Source: Tyto alba (taxonomy: Eukaryota; Chordata; Aves; Strigiformes; Tytonidae). Taken from it: a DNA stretch of 64,000 nucleotides. The stretch spans positions 21,441,323 to 21,505,322 of the forward strand of contig NW_024881272.1 of NCBI RefSeq assembly GCF_018691265.1, read 5' to 3'. The position numbers and the translations under genes were made by a program. Under the pieces are notes generated by a model. That model made no database searches. It was not told the DNA's origin and was given only the letters and a program-made list of their open reading frames with translations. Every line of letters begins with the position of its first letter. The stretch's first letter is position 1. Shown here piece after piece: positions 27,216-40,012 of this stretch.

Positions 27216-30200
27216 TCAAATGCAGCATTACCTTGTGCAGTCCAAGAATAGCTTTGTATAACATGAAAGCACAAAATACATGCTAAGTTCACAGTTTCTT
27301 AATATAAAGAAAATCACTTTATAATGAATCCCTTAACAGATCCTTTATTCAAGTGCTTAAATTTCTCTTTACCTCATTTTTGTCTGTATAATGGGAATAT
27401 TATAGTACTTCTGCAATTAGTTAAATTGATCAGCTAATGAATGCAGAGAAGTGGGGCTTTTTCGGAAAAAAAAAAAGAAACAAAATTTTGTCCTTACATT
27501 CTATTTTATTATAGCTACAGTTGTACCCACTGTATTTTTTATGAAGATTTTTTTATATCACCTGTTTGAACCTCCAAATGGAATAAAGACATCACAGATG
27601 TATTTACAAGCACACAAGTCTTTGCATTCCACTGGCTTGCCTCTAACTTTATGTATTGAGGAACGGTTGGAACAATTTTGTACTTTATCCAGCTACTATA
27701 AAAATATCACTGATACTTCAGATCATATTTTTTTCCGAAACTGTACTTCCAGGCTGTAAGAGAGCTCTGTGTGACTGAAGAATTTTAAGTAGATTCATGA
27801 AATTAGTAGCAAATATTTACATAAATAGAAACAGCAAATTGCACTTCTTTATATCTGGTCCTTTACTAATATATTTTCATTTAATTTTGTTTCAAGCACA
27901 TACCTGTAGCATAATAGCTATTTATACTATTTATTTCCTTTTTAAAAGGAAATTTTATTTTGGACAGACAAATTATTATTTCAAGTGGTCAACAAGTATT
28001 CAATATGTGGCTCTTCAAATTATCATTCTAATCTGATATGAATTTTTTTCCACTTCCACATTAAAAAGATAACAGTATATATTAACAGTAGGCAACATAA
28101 AATGTCTCTGCCAAACTTGGTCAATAATTCCATAGAATTTCCAGCTATAATTAAATCTTTCACAGTCTATATTCACATAGCATTCTTTGAGGTTAATTGG
28201 GTTTAGATCATTGTAAAATCATTTTCTTGTGATATATTTCACTTGTTACAAATTGCACATTAGTCCATTGAAAATGTACAGCATATCTCTTAATTTGAAA
28301 GTATTTAGAATTTTAAGTTACTGTATCAAAACAGCCAATTCCTAGTTTCTAATAACATTCAAAAAAAGAAAATACTTTCCAGTTTGGACATAATTACATT
28401 AATGAGTGTTAGCACAGGACTGTGAAGGACAACTTCTTCCAAGCGTTGGAATTACTTCATCTAACTAGTTATGAAGCTGGGGGACTTGCATCCACTTAAC
28501 AAGATCAGAGGTCTTGATTTTAGGAGAAGTAAACACTCAGCACCAGCTGAGTGACTTTTGGAACAGTCGTTCTTGAGCAACTACTTTAATATATTTCTTG
28601 GCGTACGGAGGCAGGATCCAGTAAAGGGGAGCATGGATATTAAAAAAGGTGCTTAAGGAAGAAGATTCTGCATTTTTTCCCTTAAAACCCTAGACTGACA
28701 TGTGCTAGAGTTCAAGGCTTTCAAACATTGAAGAATGGGACCCCAAAGACAGTAAATTACTGGAGCCTTTTAGAAACACAGGTGAGATTTCATTCTATGT
28801 GACTGCTATTATGATTTGGAAATTATAATATTGAAGCTCCTGAAAATGTGTTCACACAAAATTTGAGTCATAATAAGAGTGAGTCACTCCATCTGAAGTG
28901 TCTAATTTGTAAAGCTAGTTTCCATATGCTCCCTTCTGAGTCATCGCAGAGTCTCCAGAGGGATGCTTTGTGCTCCCCAGACATGAGTCTGCAGAGTGAC
29001 CCATGGCTTTCCACTGGTTGTAGAATTACAATAAAATTTCTATTTCAAGTCTGTGTTTTCAGGAACGTCGGATCTCATTCCTCTCAACTTTCCAAATTGT
29101 ATCAGGTCTGTCAGATTTTTATTATTTCTTAAAAATAAATTAATTTTTTGAAAAACATTTTTAGCTACACAAGAGTAAGAATAACGATACCACAAAAATA
29201 CCATGTATTCATGCTTTATCTGTAATTTTTGTTCCCTATAATTTTGGTAAAATCTGAGAAATTGGAACAAAAGAAATCACATAATGTCATTTGAATAGAC
29301 TACACATTCTCCCTCACATTCCTTTTTAATAGCTAATTATGAATTTCCAATTACTATATAAAAATAATAACATTTTAAATGCTTCATTATCAGGAGACAA
29401 TAGCATATATATGGAGGAAAAGTTTAATGAAATATAATGTATGCTTGAAAGAGACCACAAAAAATACTCCTGGCAAAGGTTATAGCGAAGTTGGACTAGC
29501 CAGAAATGTTCCTTGTTGACAATTGTCAGACCTAGAATAAAATATACAATAATCCTCTCTCTTATTGAAACATCTCCCTGTTCCATGCTTTATTTGGAAT
29601 TTGGGAATTTGTGTGCCCTATGAACAATAAAATGTCAAAACCAATCATGTCATCTTTTGTTTCTATGGTCTCACAGGGCACTTTTCAGTGTAAGGAGACA
29701 ACCTCTGCTCCTGGAGTTGTACCAGAGCCCTAAATGTTGGCCCAAAGACTGTCCCTTCTTATCCACAATTCTGTGTAAAAAGTTCACGTACATTGTATGT
29801 GTCTGTTTGTACATATGTATAACTATCCACACACACACTTTTACTTATGCACTCAATTTCTTAGACTTGGCTAAACCACTTTGGAGTTTGCTGCTGTGAA
29901 AGTTTGTAGCAATTTAGTGTATTAATTAAAATCATACCAAAGAAGCAATTTAGTTAGCAATGAATGTATAAAGGTATTTGTTTTCCTTCTCCTGATGTCT
30001 TGGTCCACCAACACATTTCACATTTCTTAAAGCATCTGCCAATACTCAGGCAAACTGCATATATTTCAAGTGTAACTTGTTTTATCTAGATGTATAAACC
30101 AGGCTGAAGATAAAATGTTTACTTATCATGCAAAGTGATCCTTTCTTTCAGCACTTTTATTCCAGTGTCAATAACCAAGTTCCTAGAACTATTTCCCTTT

Positions 30201-31299
30201 CAAATACTAGTTTTTACTAAAGCATTACAAAAAATCCCTGCTATCTTGTACTGCTCTCTCTACGTTTGCTTCCACATAGAACTTCTGCTGAGAAAAATAT
30301 AATATAGGCCTACCAGAAACTAATAATTTTTACTTTATGCTGAAAATAATACTTTGAAGATTATACTTCACAACACTCTTTTGTTGTACACATAATAATA
30401 AAAATATTTTTACCTTGAAACTTAATTAATTATAATATTTATGATTATTCAATTAAGGAGCAGAAAGCCAGTGCCATATATCAAATTAAATGAGTTGTCA
30501 TTGATAAAAGAATCTCTAGTAGAACTATTACAGAGAGGATATTTTTCCTTTAGTTTATTAGGGGCCTCCAGTTGTCACTACATATAAATATATCACACAA
30601 ACAAACTTTAGATATTCCTATGAAAATATGCATATAATTGAAGATCAGGGATTTTTCTCTAGCAAATATTAACACCAAATTGCTTTTAGAAAATTATGAT
30701 TTTTTTCACCACTGTATCAATACAAGAAGCAAATGTATTTCCTTCTAATAAGCTCTTAGAAGATCTAAACTTAGTACAGCAAAAAATTCTGAAGCAGTTC
30801 TGTCATAGTCCCTGTTTTTTGACAGAAATAGGTAAGCTACGTTCACCAAATACTTCACTGTTTAACAATTTTTGGCTCATCCAAATAAATATACAAAAAT
30901 AACTCAAAACAAGTTAAATACCTGAATATGCATGTTGGCTAGTCTGGCAAATAAATATACAAATAATCTCCTTATAACTAGTAGGTGCAACATTTTAATT
31001 TTTTTTGAAAGATTCCTTTCAATTAATTATTGGTGTTTGCATTCTTCCCTCATTACTGTTGTTAAGTAGAAAATTTATGGATAGGTAGAATTTATGTGAT
31101 ACATCTATAACCACAGTGTAAATAAAAGGCCAAAGATATTATCAATACAGGATGTAGAACACATTCTTAGCCAGAGTACCTCCCCTTCTCTCTACAGAAG
31201 AGGAGTTTTCTGGCAGACCAGACATATTCCCTCCCCACCCTCATGCCTGCAGTCTGGCTAAGATAAAACAAGCTGGACAGAAAAAGGGAATGGAAGCGA
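27216..31299. other. AT-rich non-coding DNA, no gene seen
   Basis: Open frames up to 102 codons (27451-27759) have no domain and begin with lysine runs from a homopolymer. An inverted repeat CACTCAGC/GCTGAGTG with a four-base loop lies at 28534-28553. A fragment beginning TACTCAGGCAAA at 30043 resembles one end of an ancient palindromic element, but only weakly. Nothing else is supported. Confidence 0.6.
30043..30085 (+). mobile_element. possible ancient palindromic element fragment
   Basis: TACTCAGGCAAACTGCATAT followed by ATTTCAAG is similar to a remembered amniote element end, TACTCAGGCAAAACTCCCAT followed by TGACTTCAATGG. The match is short and the internal part has diverged, so this could be coincidence. 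Confidence 0.25.
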
Positions 31300-31827
31300 A
31301 TGAAAGGGGTAAGGGAGGGAATTGACAATAGAGAAAATGTTTTCTCCATCTGTTCTGCCAGTCTTGCAGCACCTGTGGATTTTAAAATAGAAAGTTTGAT
31401 AAGTTATGGTGTGGGATGGAGTGTTGTGGTCTTGAAGATTTCAGCAGGGAGGCTGATGGCTGCCCACTCTCTAAGACAAAGGGTCCAGCTGAGCAGCAGG
31501 GCAGCACCCCACCCTCCTGCCTCCATGGTCCTGTACCTCTGTGCTCCCTACCTGAGGTCCCATAGCACTCAGCCCAGAAGATGGAGCATTTCCCAAGGCC
31601 CATCAGGTACTTCGTTGTTTGCTAATGAATTAACTGTAGCTAAGAGCATGCCCTGTCTCATGAATGCTTTTTGTAATGTGAGTCACCCCTTGCAGATTTT
31701 CTCTCCTCCTGTCCAGTGCAGTTGGCCCCATCAACGTATGCAACAGAGGATATTTTTGTATTTGCTTTTCCCTATTTCATCAAAATGGTTCTTGTGCACT
31801 AGGACAAAAGCCAACCTCAAACAGTAG
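31300..31827 (+). other. 175-codon open frame in a GC-richer island, probably not a gene
   Basis: This is the longest frame in the window. It runs from an ATG at 31300 through a GC-richer patch (about 31440-31620) to a stop at 31825-31827. The translation has no recognisable domain, no membrane segment and no repeat. It includes motifs such as RLMAAHSLRQRVQLSSRAAP. A 73-codon frame lies antisense within it. GC-rich patches lengthen chance frames because stop codons are AT-rich, and that explains it best. A decayed transposable element or an unannotated non-coding transcript is possible. Confidence 0.12.
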
Positions 31828-33699
31828 GTTGTTTGGCTGCTCTGTGCAACAGTATTGTGCCATCCTGAGAAGCTTTGACAACAGGTAATGAAGGACTACA
31901 GGGACTAAGATTCATGAAGTACATAGCTTCTTTAGAAAAATATCCTTCCTAGTGCAGAGGAGCTGAATGAGGTGCTGAAGATGAGGCTGAGGGTTTTACA
32001 GATATTTGGAGCCACTGGAAATGCACCAGTGCACAGGGGATCTTTGTGTGAGCAGAGGATGTCAGCACCCTCAGGCTGCAGTTATTGCTGGGCGGTGCTT
32101 CTGCATCAGCCAGCCCCTCTGATGCCCTGTAACAAGGTTGGTCTTGGGAAGGGGGTGATGGATTTGTCCCTGGCTTAATTATTATATTAATTTAATCACT
32201 ACCTCACATCAAATTCTTACTATCTCTTTTGTTGTGGGAACTGGTGAGTGTGTGTTCTAACTGACCTGTCACTAGATTACTTTGCTTAGCGAATTGTTGG
32301 CTGGCTACTGCTGATGGCATTAACAAAAATATTTATTTTTAAAAATAAGAACCTATGTATTTAAAAAAGTGCTGATGTGGGCAATTCAACATAGATAATG
32401 TAGTGACAAGCCCTTCAGCTTTATTTGCCCATTTTGCAGCATTTGGCCTTGTACAATATATTTCTTACACAAAACTCAAAGAATTTGAGAGAATTGTTTC
32501 CATCAGTTCAGCTTGTCTGTGGATCAGGTTCAAATGTTATTTTAAATGCCCAGCATTTCATGTTTCTGATATGAGATATGATCAAGTTTGTAAACACTTG
32601 TTTTCTTAAAGTGATCTTCCTATTTAATAGTTGTGAAGCAGTTTGATACAGCTGAAGCTACTTTATGTCAAGGCAGCCTGTCTGAAACAACTGGATCAGA
32701 GGAATAACAGAGTATGTCTGAATGAGTGTATGTATGCATGCTGGAAAAAAAAATACATGAGAGCAATAATATCTATAAGTTGCACAGTGATTTCATTCCA
32801 TCACTAAAATCATCCAGGCTAAAAAAAAAAAAAAAAACAAAATGCATACAGAAAGAGGTTAATACCAATTATAAACTCACAGCTCATTATGTACTTCTCA
32901 AACTAACACAGATACAACATGATTTAAGATTGGAAACTGTGGCTAAAGGAATTAGTTGGCTCTGCATGAAACTAGGTTTATTTAATCAATGTTGCTTCCA
33001 CAAGAAAAGTGGATTCGTTTTTCTTTAAGACAGAGTTAAAAGTTTTGCACCTAATTTATTTTAATAAGCATTCAGTCACTGACTGACACAGAAAAAGGCT
33101 AAACTGTAATGAAGAGCCAGGAAAGAAAGCATGACTTAATTATTTTTCTGGGGTGGATAATGAATAAATTAGCTATGGTGTAGGCTTGCTGTTTGTATAG
33201 AATTTATTACTTTTGCTTTAAGAACCATATCATGACAAAGTCAGTTTTTCTCCTGACTGCAAAATGATTGATGGGGTAATGTCTGGTTGTGAAAGACTTC
33301 CTCTTCATCATTGTGTTGCCAATGTTAGTATCACAAAGTGAGTTTGAAGTTTTCCTGAGTGCATGTTCTCCTACGTAATTACAGATTACAATTATTTTAA
33401 TTCTCTTTTAAACAAGCTTTCTAATCATGTATACTACAGAATGAATAACTTAGATGAAACCAAAGATGCAGGTAGCTTGAAAACTAATTTCTTGGTTCCT
33501 AATTTGTTGCCACTATATCTTCTACATGAAGACTTGTGTACTGTATTTAGAATGACAGCAGGCATTTTCATGGGAAGATGTGTATGAAGAAAAAGACTTT
33601 GCCAAGGAGCAATTAAAGAGTGGTCTTGCAAGTGTTGGAAAGGTGAAAATTTTAAGGAGAAAGATTAATAATTTGACATGGGATTGGGAATATAGCTTT
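31828..33699. other. non-coding DNA, no gene seen
   Basis: The first 350 bases remain slightly GC-richer, with a 68-codon frame at 31972. The rest is AT-rich. A run of seventeen A lies at 32821-32837. No domain, RNA gene or datable repeat was recognised. Confidence 0.6.
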
Positions 33700-33756
33700 G
33701 ATTCAATTCCCACTAAAGCCAGCGGGAAACTTTGATTTAAATGGGATTTGGCCTGC
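33700..33756 (+). mobile_element. ancient palindromic MITE relic
   Basis: TTGATTCAATTCCCACTAAA, then GCCAGCGGGAAACTTTGATT, then TAAATGGGATTTGGCCTG. This resembles, by memory, an old amniote element with the core CCCATTGAAGTCAATGGGA, a second CATTGACTTCAATGGGA word and a terminal GGATTTGGCCC. It is diverged and non-coding. The family assignment is recollection. Confidence 0.4.
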
Positions 33757-36700
33757 TAAGTGTAACAAAAACAGTGACTTTAAAATGAAGTAAAATGTAG
33801 AATAAATTTCAGGAGGAAAAATAAAAATGAGCTGTGTGATTTACTGCAGTGTGAATCCTCCCAGCAACATGAAGTAGCACACCCAGTTAAGATAATGAAA
33901 GTGACATTAAATAAAGCATTAGTAAAAGTATTGTGGAAAACTTCACTTTGATGAGCAACCTGACTGCTTTACAGGGCCTGTCCTCTTGGGACTTCTTGGG
34001 GTTTTTTGTTGTTTTTTTGTTTTGTTTTGTTTTGTTCTTTTTCTCTTGACACATACATACAAGATACAAAGTCTTCAGATATATTGCTTAGGATATATTT
34101 TTATTCTCTGATCCTCCTCAATCCAAGATACTAAAAATCCATATTAGAGTTTTATTATCTTTCCAGTAAGGAACTTTCCACTGCACAATTTCAGATGCAC
34201 CCTGAGAAAAAGCATTTCTTTCAAATACTCTTTCTTGGTTTGTTTCTTGGCTTGATAGTCAAGGTAGCAATGTATCATGTTTTAATTAAAGAAGAGAAAA
34301 CATTCTATTAAACAGACATTACTTGTTTTGAATAACTTTCTCAGAGGGTTTGTTGAGCAGTTTTTTTGAGTGAAACAGTTTCCTTGAACTTGCAAAACAA
34401 AAATGGAAAAGGTCAAAGTAGCAGATTTGGCTCTGAAAGATACATTACTAAGCTGCTCCCTATATTGCAGTCAAAGGTCCTTACTAGTTAAGGGTCAGTA
34501 AAAAAAGTACAAGGAAAGAGGCTGAAACAGATAATCCTGTCCTTTTTTAACAGTCCTCAGAGTGCTATCCAGTTTGGAGAGGGTTGTTCATCAGCTGCAG
34601 AGGACACTGAGTGCTTATCTGCTTATTTCCACAGAAAGTAATCATATTTTACTCCTTTATGAATACAAAGCTAAAATCATTATGACTTATTCCATCAAAT
34701 GCTATGCTGTCAATGGGAAAAGCTTTGAGAAAGGTCAGTTGTTTGACTCTTAAACTGAAGCATTTGCCAAGCACTGTTTATAGCTTGTGATATTTTCTAT
34801 GTAACAGGCTAAAAGACACAGCTAGATATTTATGTAATTATTTCTCTGTGCTTGGATATCCAGTTTAATGACTATTAAAGTCATTCTAATGAGCATTCTA
34901 TTGTTAAAGTTATAAACTTTATGAGTTCAGCAAGAAAGAAAGGAAAAAAAGACACAATATATTCTGTATGTCACAAGCATGTTAGCTTTCTCTTTTATTG
35001 AATTTGTTGCTACTCCGAGGCCCCTCCAGTGCATACATCATCTTTATAAAAATTAATGTAAAATGACTCACAGAATCTAAATTAATTACAGAGATACATA
35101 GAGTTTTATTCTGTTCTAAACAAAAATTAAATCTATTCGTGATCATGGTCGCAGTGAAGCATGAAACAAAAAAAGTTCCTCCTCATGTTCTCCAAAGATG
35201 GCACTACCTACTGCTGGTTTGAAATAATGACAAATCATGGTGAATTCTGTCCCCAAAATACTAAAATTCAGCCAGTCAATTTCAGGTTTTGCATCTACAG
35301 TTAAGAAGATTCATTATTATATGGTATATTTTGACTTGAAAGAAAATTCTGTTCTGAATATAGTATATAAAGGCTTATGTTTTCCTAGTTCTTCAGTATG
35401 GCATGATCCTATTATTATTTATTCAATATCTAAGAGTATAGCCAAAACAATGTTTTTTCTTGTGCAGATGGGAGCATGAAAACAGAGCTTGCATAAAATG
35501 CTTTAGCTGTTTGCTTTCTCACTATGGGATACATCTACTTTGCTGCTGAAGCTACATAAATAAGCATACAAACACTAGTTTTAATCTGAGTGTCTCATGA
35601 ATCATAGTTTGAAGGTAAATTGGCAAGTTGACACCTAGCCTCTGCAGCAAAGTGTGTGCAGGGAAACCTGTGTCCCTGAACCAGTAGGCATTCCACTTCT
35701 TTAAAAATTCCAGTTCCTCAAATTTATTTAGATGTACCTTGCATATATAAATACAAAGACTGTATGCAAAGATTGGAGCAACTGATTAGAAATGAAGTAA
35801 TAGGATATGTATAGGTGGTCAGTCACCTTCAACAAGGAACAATTCATGAACATCAAAAACCTTCCAACACTTCAAAAGTAACCTTTATACTTAGCAAATA
35901 TTTATTCAAGTATATCATTGAAGAACTGTATTAAAAATAAAAAAATTAAACTGTTTTGCAAATAAATTGCAAACTTAAAGTCCAAATATGTCAAAACCAT
36001 TATTTCTTGCACATTTTTGTCTTGCTTTATGCAACAATGTTATTAGCAGTGAGGCCTTGTAAGAGCTTAGAATGAGTAGAGATAAAGAAGGCAAATGGAC
36101 AGTGACAGCCATGTAATCCAGTGTCTGATTGCTTTTCCACATGTCACTGGTGAAACACACAACTGTCCCCTCAGACTGTGTGAGGCTCTACAGTACTCAG
36201 ACTCATTCAGTCTAATGCAGTCCATGCAGAGAAGCAATTTCTTGAAGGAATACTTTGCTGAGATTATGATCTCTGGAAATGTTTTGATAACGCTATTCCT
36301 CATCATTAAGAATATATCTGCAAGCCTGAGCTATGGCTACAATTTATGAACTGCCCATAAATAAACAAATCTGAAACTTTTCACCATAAGCTCAGAAGAC
36401 AGAAATATTTTTGTTAATATTTTTCAAAAACATTTGATCCAAACACTTGGTTACTTTTGATCACACCCTAACAACTGATCCCTGTAAAACTGTAGTTAAG
36501 AATTTTTCAAAAGCTGTCACCAGTTCTGTTTATGTTCTTTTAATTGATCCTTGTTTAATTTTCCCTTTTATTGACAAACTTTATCTTAAATTCCAGTAAT
36601 GCTAGTCTACTCTTTTTTAAAAGTTCATTCCATATAGTCTTGATGTTTGGGAACAAACTTGTCTTTTGCTTTTAGCTTTTATCATCACCTATGAGGTCAT

Positions 36701-37624
36701 GACTAGCCAGTCTTGCTCTTACAATTGCTCCTAAGTCTCTGCATTTCTACATCTTCTCAAAAGCAATTAGAATAGGTTACACAAAGTCTGTGTAAATTAG
36801 TCTTGCTGCTTTTTACAATGTCAGCAATAGACAACAGCAAGTTTTGTGGTTTTGTTTTTGTTTTTTTTTTTTTTTTTAAAGTGATATGGTGGGGGGATGG
36901 ATCTAATTCTTCAAAGTAGTATGCCATGCCTATTTGTATTCTTTCAGATTCCCTGTAGTTCAGTTAGTGTAAAACTGGAGGAAAGAAGTGAAAAGCAAGT
37001 TCCAATATTTCTAGGGATTAATATGTCTACCTTATTTTGTAATTTAGTATGTTTCATAAGCCATAGCAAAGATCAATCTTAATGAGGAAAAAAAAAAATA
37101 GTACAGTAGCTTTCTATTCTTCATTTGAGGATGTATCTCTATTCTCTTTCCATTTCTGTCTATCAACAGATACAGTGGTTTATGGAGTGAAATAAGAGCT
37201 ACAGAGAAAACTGTTGTGGCTCTTCATTAGAATATAGAATATTTAAAACATATGTTTAAACATGGCATAAACTGGTTACTAATAACGAAGGTGATACTCA
37301 ACAAAAAAACTTCAGTTTTTTTTCTAAGTATAGAAAAGAACAGGTTATATTTGCCATTAATTTTTCTTTTTCCTCTTTTTAAGTGGTTTTTATTTCTTCT
37401 GCCCTTTAATAAAGGTGCTAATCATGATACTAAAAGTGCAATATTAAAGATGAAAACTGCCTTTGTTGTGGCAAAAAGATCAATTTGTGAACTCCTGGTG
37501 ATTTTTTTGTGCAGAAAACCATGTTTTTTCCTTGTGAGTCATTGCAGAATTAGAACAAACCACTGCCTGGTAGCAGACTGAACATTCAGAGTGTGTCCAG
37601 TTTGCCTCCATCCACTTAAAGGAT
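33757..37624. other. AT-rich non-coding DNA, no gene seen
   Basis: Contains a GTTTT-rich low-complexity tract at about 33998-34041 and a run of seventeen T at 36861-36877. Open frames of 60 to 109 codons show no domain. The stretch 36090-36310 is balanced in composition with three overlapping short frames in both strands, but nothing identifies it. Confidence 0.6.
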
Positions 37625-38132
37625 TTACACTGAAACATCTACTAGGTGTTTGCTAGGAGTGAATACTTGCTGGTAGGAGAACAGAGGCCACCAGGCCCTC
37701 TGAGTGCTGCATTGCCTCAGGGCAGGTGGTGCCACTGGGGTACCGGGTGTCACTGTCTTTGCACCTCCGCTCCCACCAGCCATGAGTAGCAACACCAACC
37801 TCAGCCTAACCCCAACCCATGGGTACTGTGTTTGCATCAGAGGCCCCTTGCAAATGTTGTCCCTGAGCTGTGGCACAGACACCCTTGAACTGCTCCCCAG
37901 CCTGGCAGTGCTGACCCATCCCACTCTTGTCCCCATGAATCCTCCAGACAAAGCCCAGAGGGAGGAAAGGTTCACTGTGTGTTTTAACCTCCAGTCAAAA
38001 ATTTGCCTTTTCTGTTCATCTTTATCCCTGTCCTGCCCACAGCTGCCCAAGTCTTGGAACAGCAAGAGCTCAGAGATTGAGGTGTTTCTTGGGGTCAGGA
38101 AAACTCTTAGTCTGGTATTTTCTTTGATTTAA
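37625..38132. other. GC-richer island with overlapping antisense frames, identity unknown
   Basis: About 500 bases are clearly richer in G+C than their flanks. They hold a reverse frame of 146 codons (37625-38065) and a forward frame of 142 codons (37704-38132) over the same DNA. Neither shows a recognisable domain. The reverse product includes LLLMAGGSGGAKTVTPGTPV, and the forward one is rich in P, S and L. Both frames being open is expected when stop codons are rare on both strands. The block could be a decayed LTR or other transposon, or an old exon. I see no terminal repeats or target duplication. Confidence 0.3.
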
Positions 38133-38291
38133 ATAATTTAGAAAATTTAGATTTCTTTGCACATGAACTAGTGATCTTTAAACACCTTCAAGCTGAAGTT
38201 TTCTTATCCTGGAATAACTTCATCAGCATTACCATTAATAATTTTTATAAATGTGAAATAAACCACAAAATATTATTTCATCTAATTTCCT

Positions 38292-38295
<4 letters not shown>

Positions 38296-38324
<29 letters not shown>

Positions 38325-38349
38325 CAAAAAAAAAAAACAAAACAAAACA
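38296..38349. repeat. long poly-A tract with CAAAA units
   Basis: Twenty-nine A at 38296-38324, a C, twelve A, then several CAAAA units up to GACAG. This could be the tail of a retroposed sequence on the plus strand, since it follows the GC-richer island at 37625-38132 by about 160 bases. No retroposed gene was recognised upstream, so the simple-repeat reading is preferred. Confidence 0.9.
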
Positions 38350-39926
38350 AGACAGAAACTAACCAACAACTGTTATAAAGTTTTCTTTGCAGTATGACCT
38401 TTACCTCCTGTCTTAGTGACTAGATTAAGGAATCTGAATTTTAGACTTGTACTTGTGTGCATATTGTTTTTCTTTTCCTGGTAGTATAACACACCTAGCA
38501 GTAATAAGGTTTGTGATTACATTTTTAGATTCTTCATCTATTATACTGGCTTCCATTTCTATTAAAAATATATATATTGGATGGGTTTTATAGCTTGGTG
38601 ATGAAACAGTCTCGTAACAGCTTTTCCTTTTTTTCTTTTTTTTTGCAAAATGTCTTAGCTTGAGAATTGTATTCTTCTTATGCATATTTTTAAAAATCAT
38701 CCAGTAATTATTTAACACCTTACATGTAGCATACGTTACCATTTTTCTAAATACTAGATTTTTTAAAAAGAAGTCTAGACTCAAACAACAGGTTCAGTTG
38801 TCAAATAAATAGGGTTAATGAAACATCCAGGTCTTATTTTTAGTACTCTTCACATCTGGCGGTGTCTTCAGTGCTGAGTGTTTAATATTTTACATCAAAG
38901 TCCACAGTGCCAAAAACACAGAACACTTCAATATTAGATGTAATCCCACAAATGCTTGTCACGTTACTCTAGCACAAACATTCCCACTGATTAAACTAAG
39001 ATTACTAACATGAAAATTGTCTTGTTTACACAGAAACAATTCAGACTCTCAGATATCCTTCTAATAAAAAAATCCTTTCTGGAATACTTGATTTTCAGTA
39101 AGGTCAGCTCCTGAAGTTTTCAGAACTGACTTGATTTCAAAATTCTATAGATTTGTTGAATTTAAACAAAATTTAATAATTTTTGAAAAGGGAATGGATG
39201 AAACATGAGTTCAGTTCCTAGTCTGTAAATTATCAAGTGCTTAAATTTAAGCACATAGGCCTCATTTTTTGGAGGACCTCACCACAAACTAAGGTCACCA
39301 ATATTCTTAAACGGATTACTGGCTTAAATCCATTGCTCTGTTTTTTCATCATATGTGTACACATAGTTTATTCTGAAGTAAAAATAATTTCATTTTATTA
39401 AAATGAAAGCAAAATGCATTTGTGTTGATACAATGACCAGTTTTGCATTAACATATTTAATGTATTTAATTTAATTTGGTAATATTGATTTATTATGAAT
39501 TTCCATTTACAGTTAAGCATTTTAAGACCAGATAGTCATACTATACATATATATACATATAGAAATATAAATAGGTAAATAGGTGTAAATATATACAAAT
39601 ATGCATCTACACAGAAATTGCTAAACAATCTTGGTCTGTTAATTCAATATTATTTTAATATTCATTTTGAATTTTAATATGCATTTATTTTCTCTGTTGT
39701 TTAAAGACTGATAAATGAAAAAGTTCAAATTAATTCACAACTAAGCCAAAACCCCCAAAATGTATAAGAGTAGAAAAGAGATGAATAGTTGAACAAAACT
39801 AACCTTCAGGTATTTACTGAAGAGAGCTGACAGGAAGGTAAAATCAGGTTTGCTTTTCTTTTATGGTATGGTGTGTACAATACTCAGGAAAACAATAATT
39901 TACATTTAGCATCTGATGTAAATGTA
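38350..39926. other. AT-rich non-coding DNA, no gene seen
   Basis: A 119-codon reverse frame at 38425-38784 contains a lysine run from a T tract and has no domain. A perfect 18-base palindrome, GTGCTTAAATTTAAGCAC, lies at 39237-39254. An AT-rich patch lies at 39540-39605. Confidence 0.6.
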
Positions 39927-40012
39927 ATTATTATTCTCAGTTTTTCAGATGAGCAAATGTAGAATTTATGTCACTGCCCAGTTCTAAGGAAGAAATCTCT
40001 GACATAGCTGGC
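39927..40012 (+). mobile_element. ancient MIR/L2-type retroposon relic
   Basis: The sequence reads ATTATTATTCTCAGTTTTTC, AGATGAGCAAATGTAGAATT, TATGTCACTGCCCAG, with GACATAGCTGG to follow. It keeps the order of the well-known MIR/L2 3' segment: TATTATCCCCATTTTACAGA, TGAGGAAACTGAGGCA, then GTGACTTGCCCAAGG and GGCAGAGCCGG. About 30 bases before it, TTTACATTTAGCATC may continue the element. These elements are very old in amniotes and rare and decayed in birds. It has no coding capacity. The comparison is with a remembered consensus. Confidence 0.5.

Noticed and set aside
26944..27264. 106-codon reverse frame
   Set aside because: It is antisense to the CR1 tail and is a by-product of that repeat.
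28534..28553. CACTCAGC/GCTGAGTG hairpin as a microRNA precursor
   Set aside because: Arms are only eight bases; a microRNA precursor needs a stem of about 25 to 35 base pairs and the flanks do not pair.
38425..38784. 119-codon reverse frame
   Set aside because: Contains a lysine run from a T tract, AT-biased residues and no domain.
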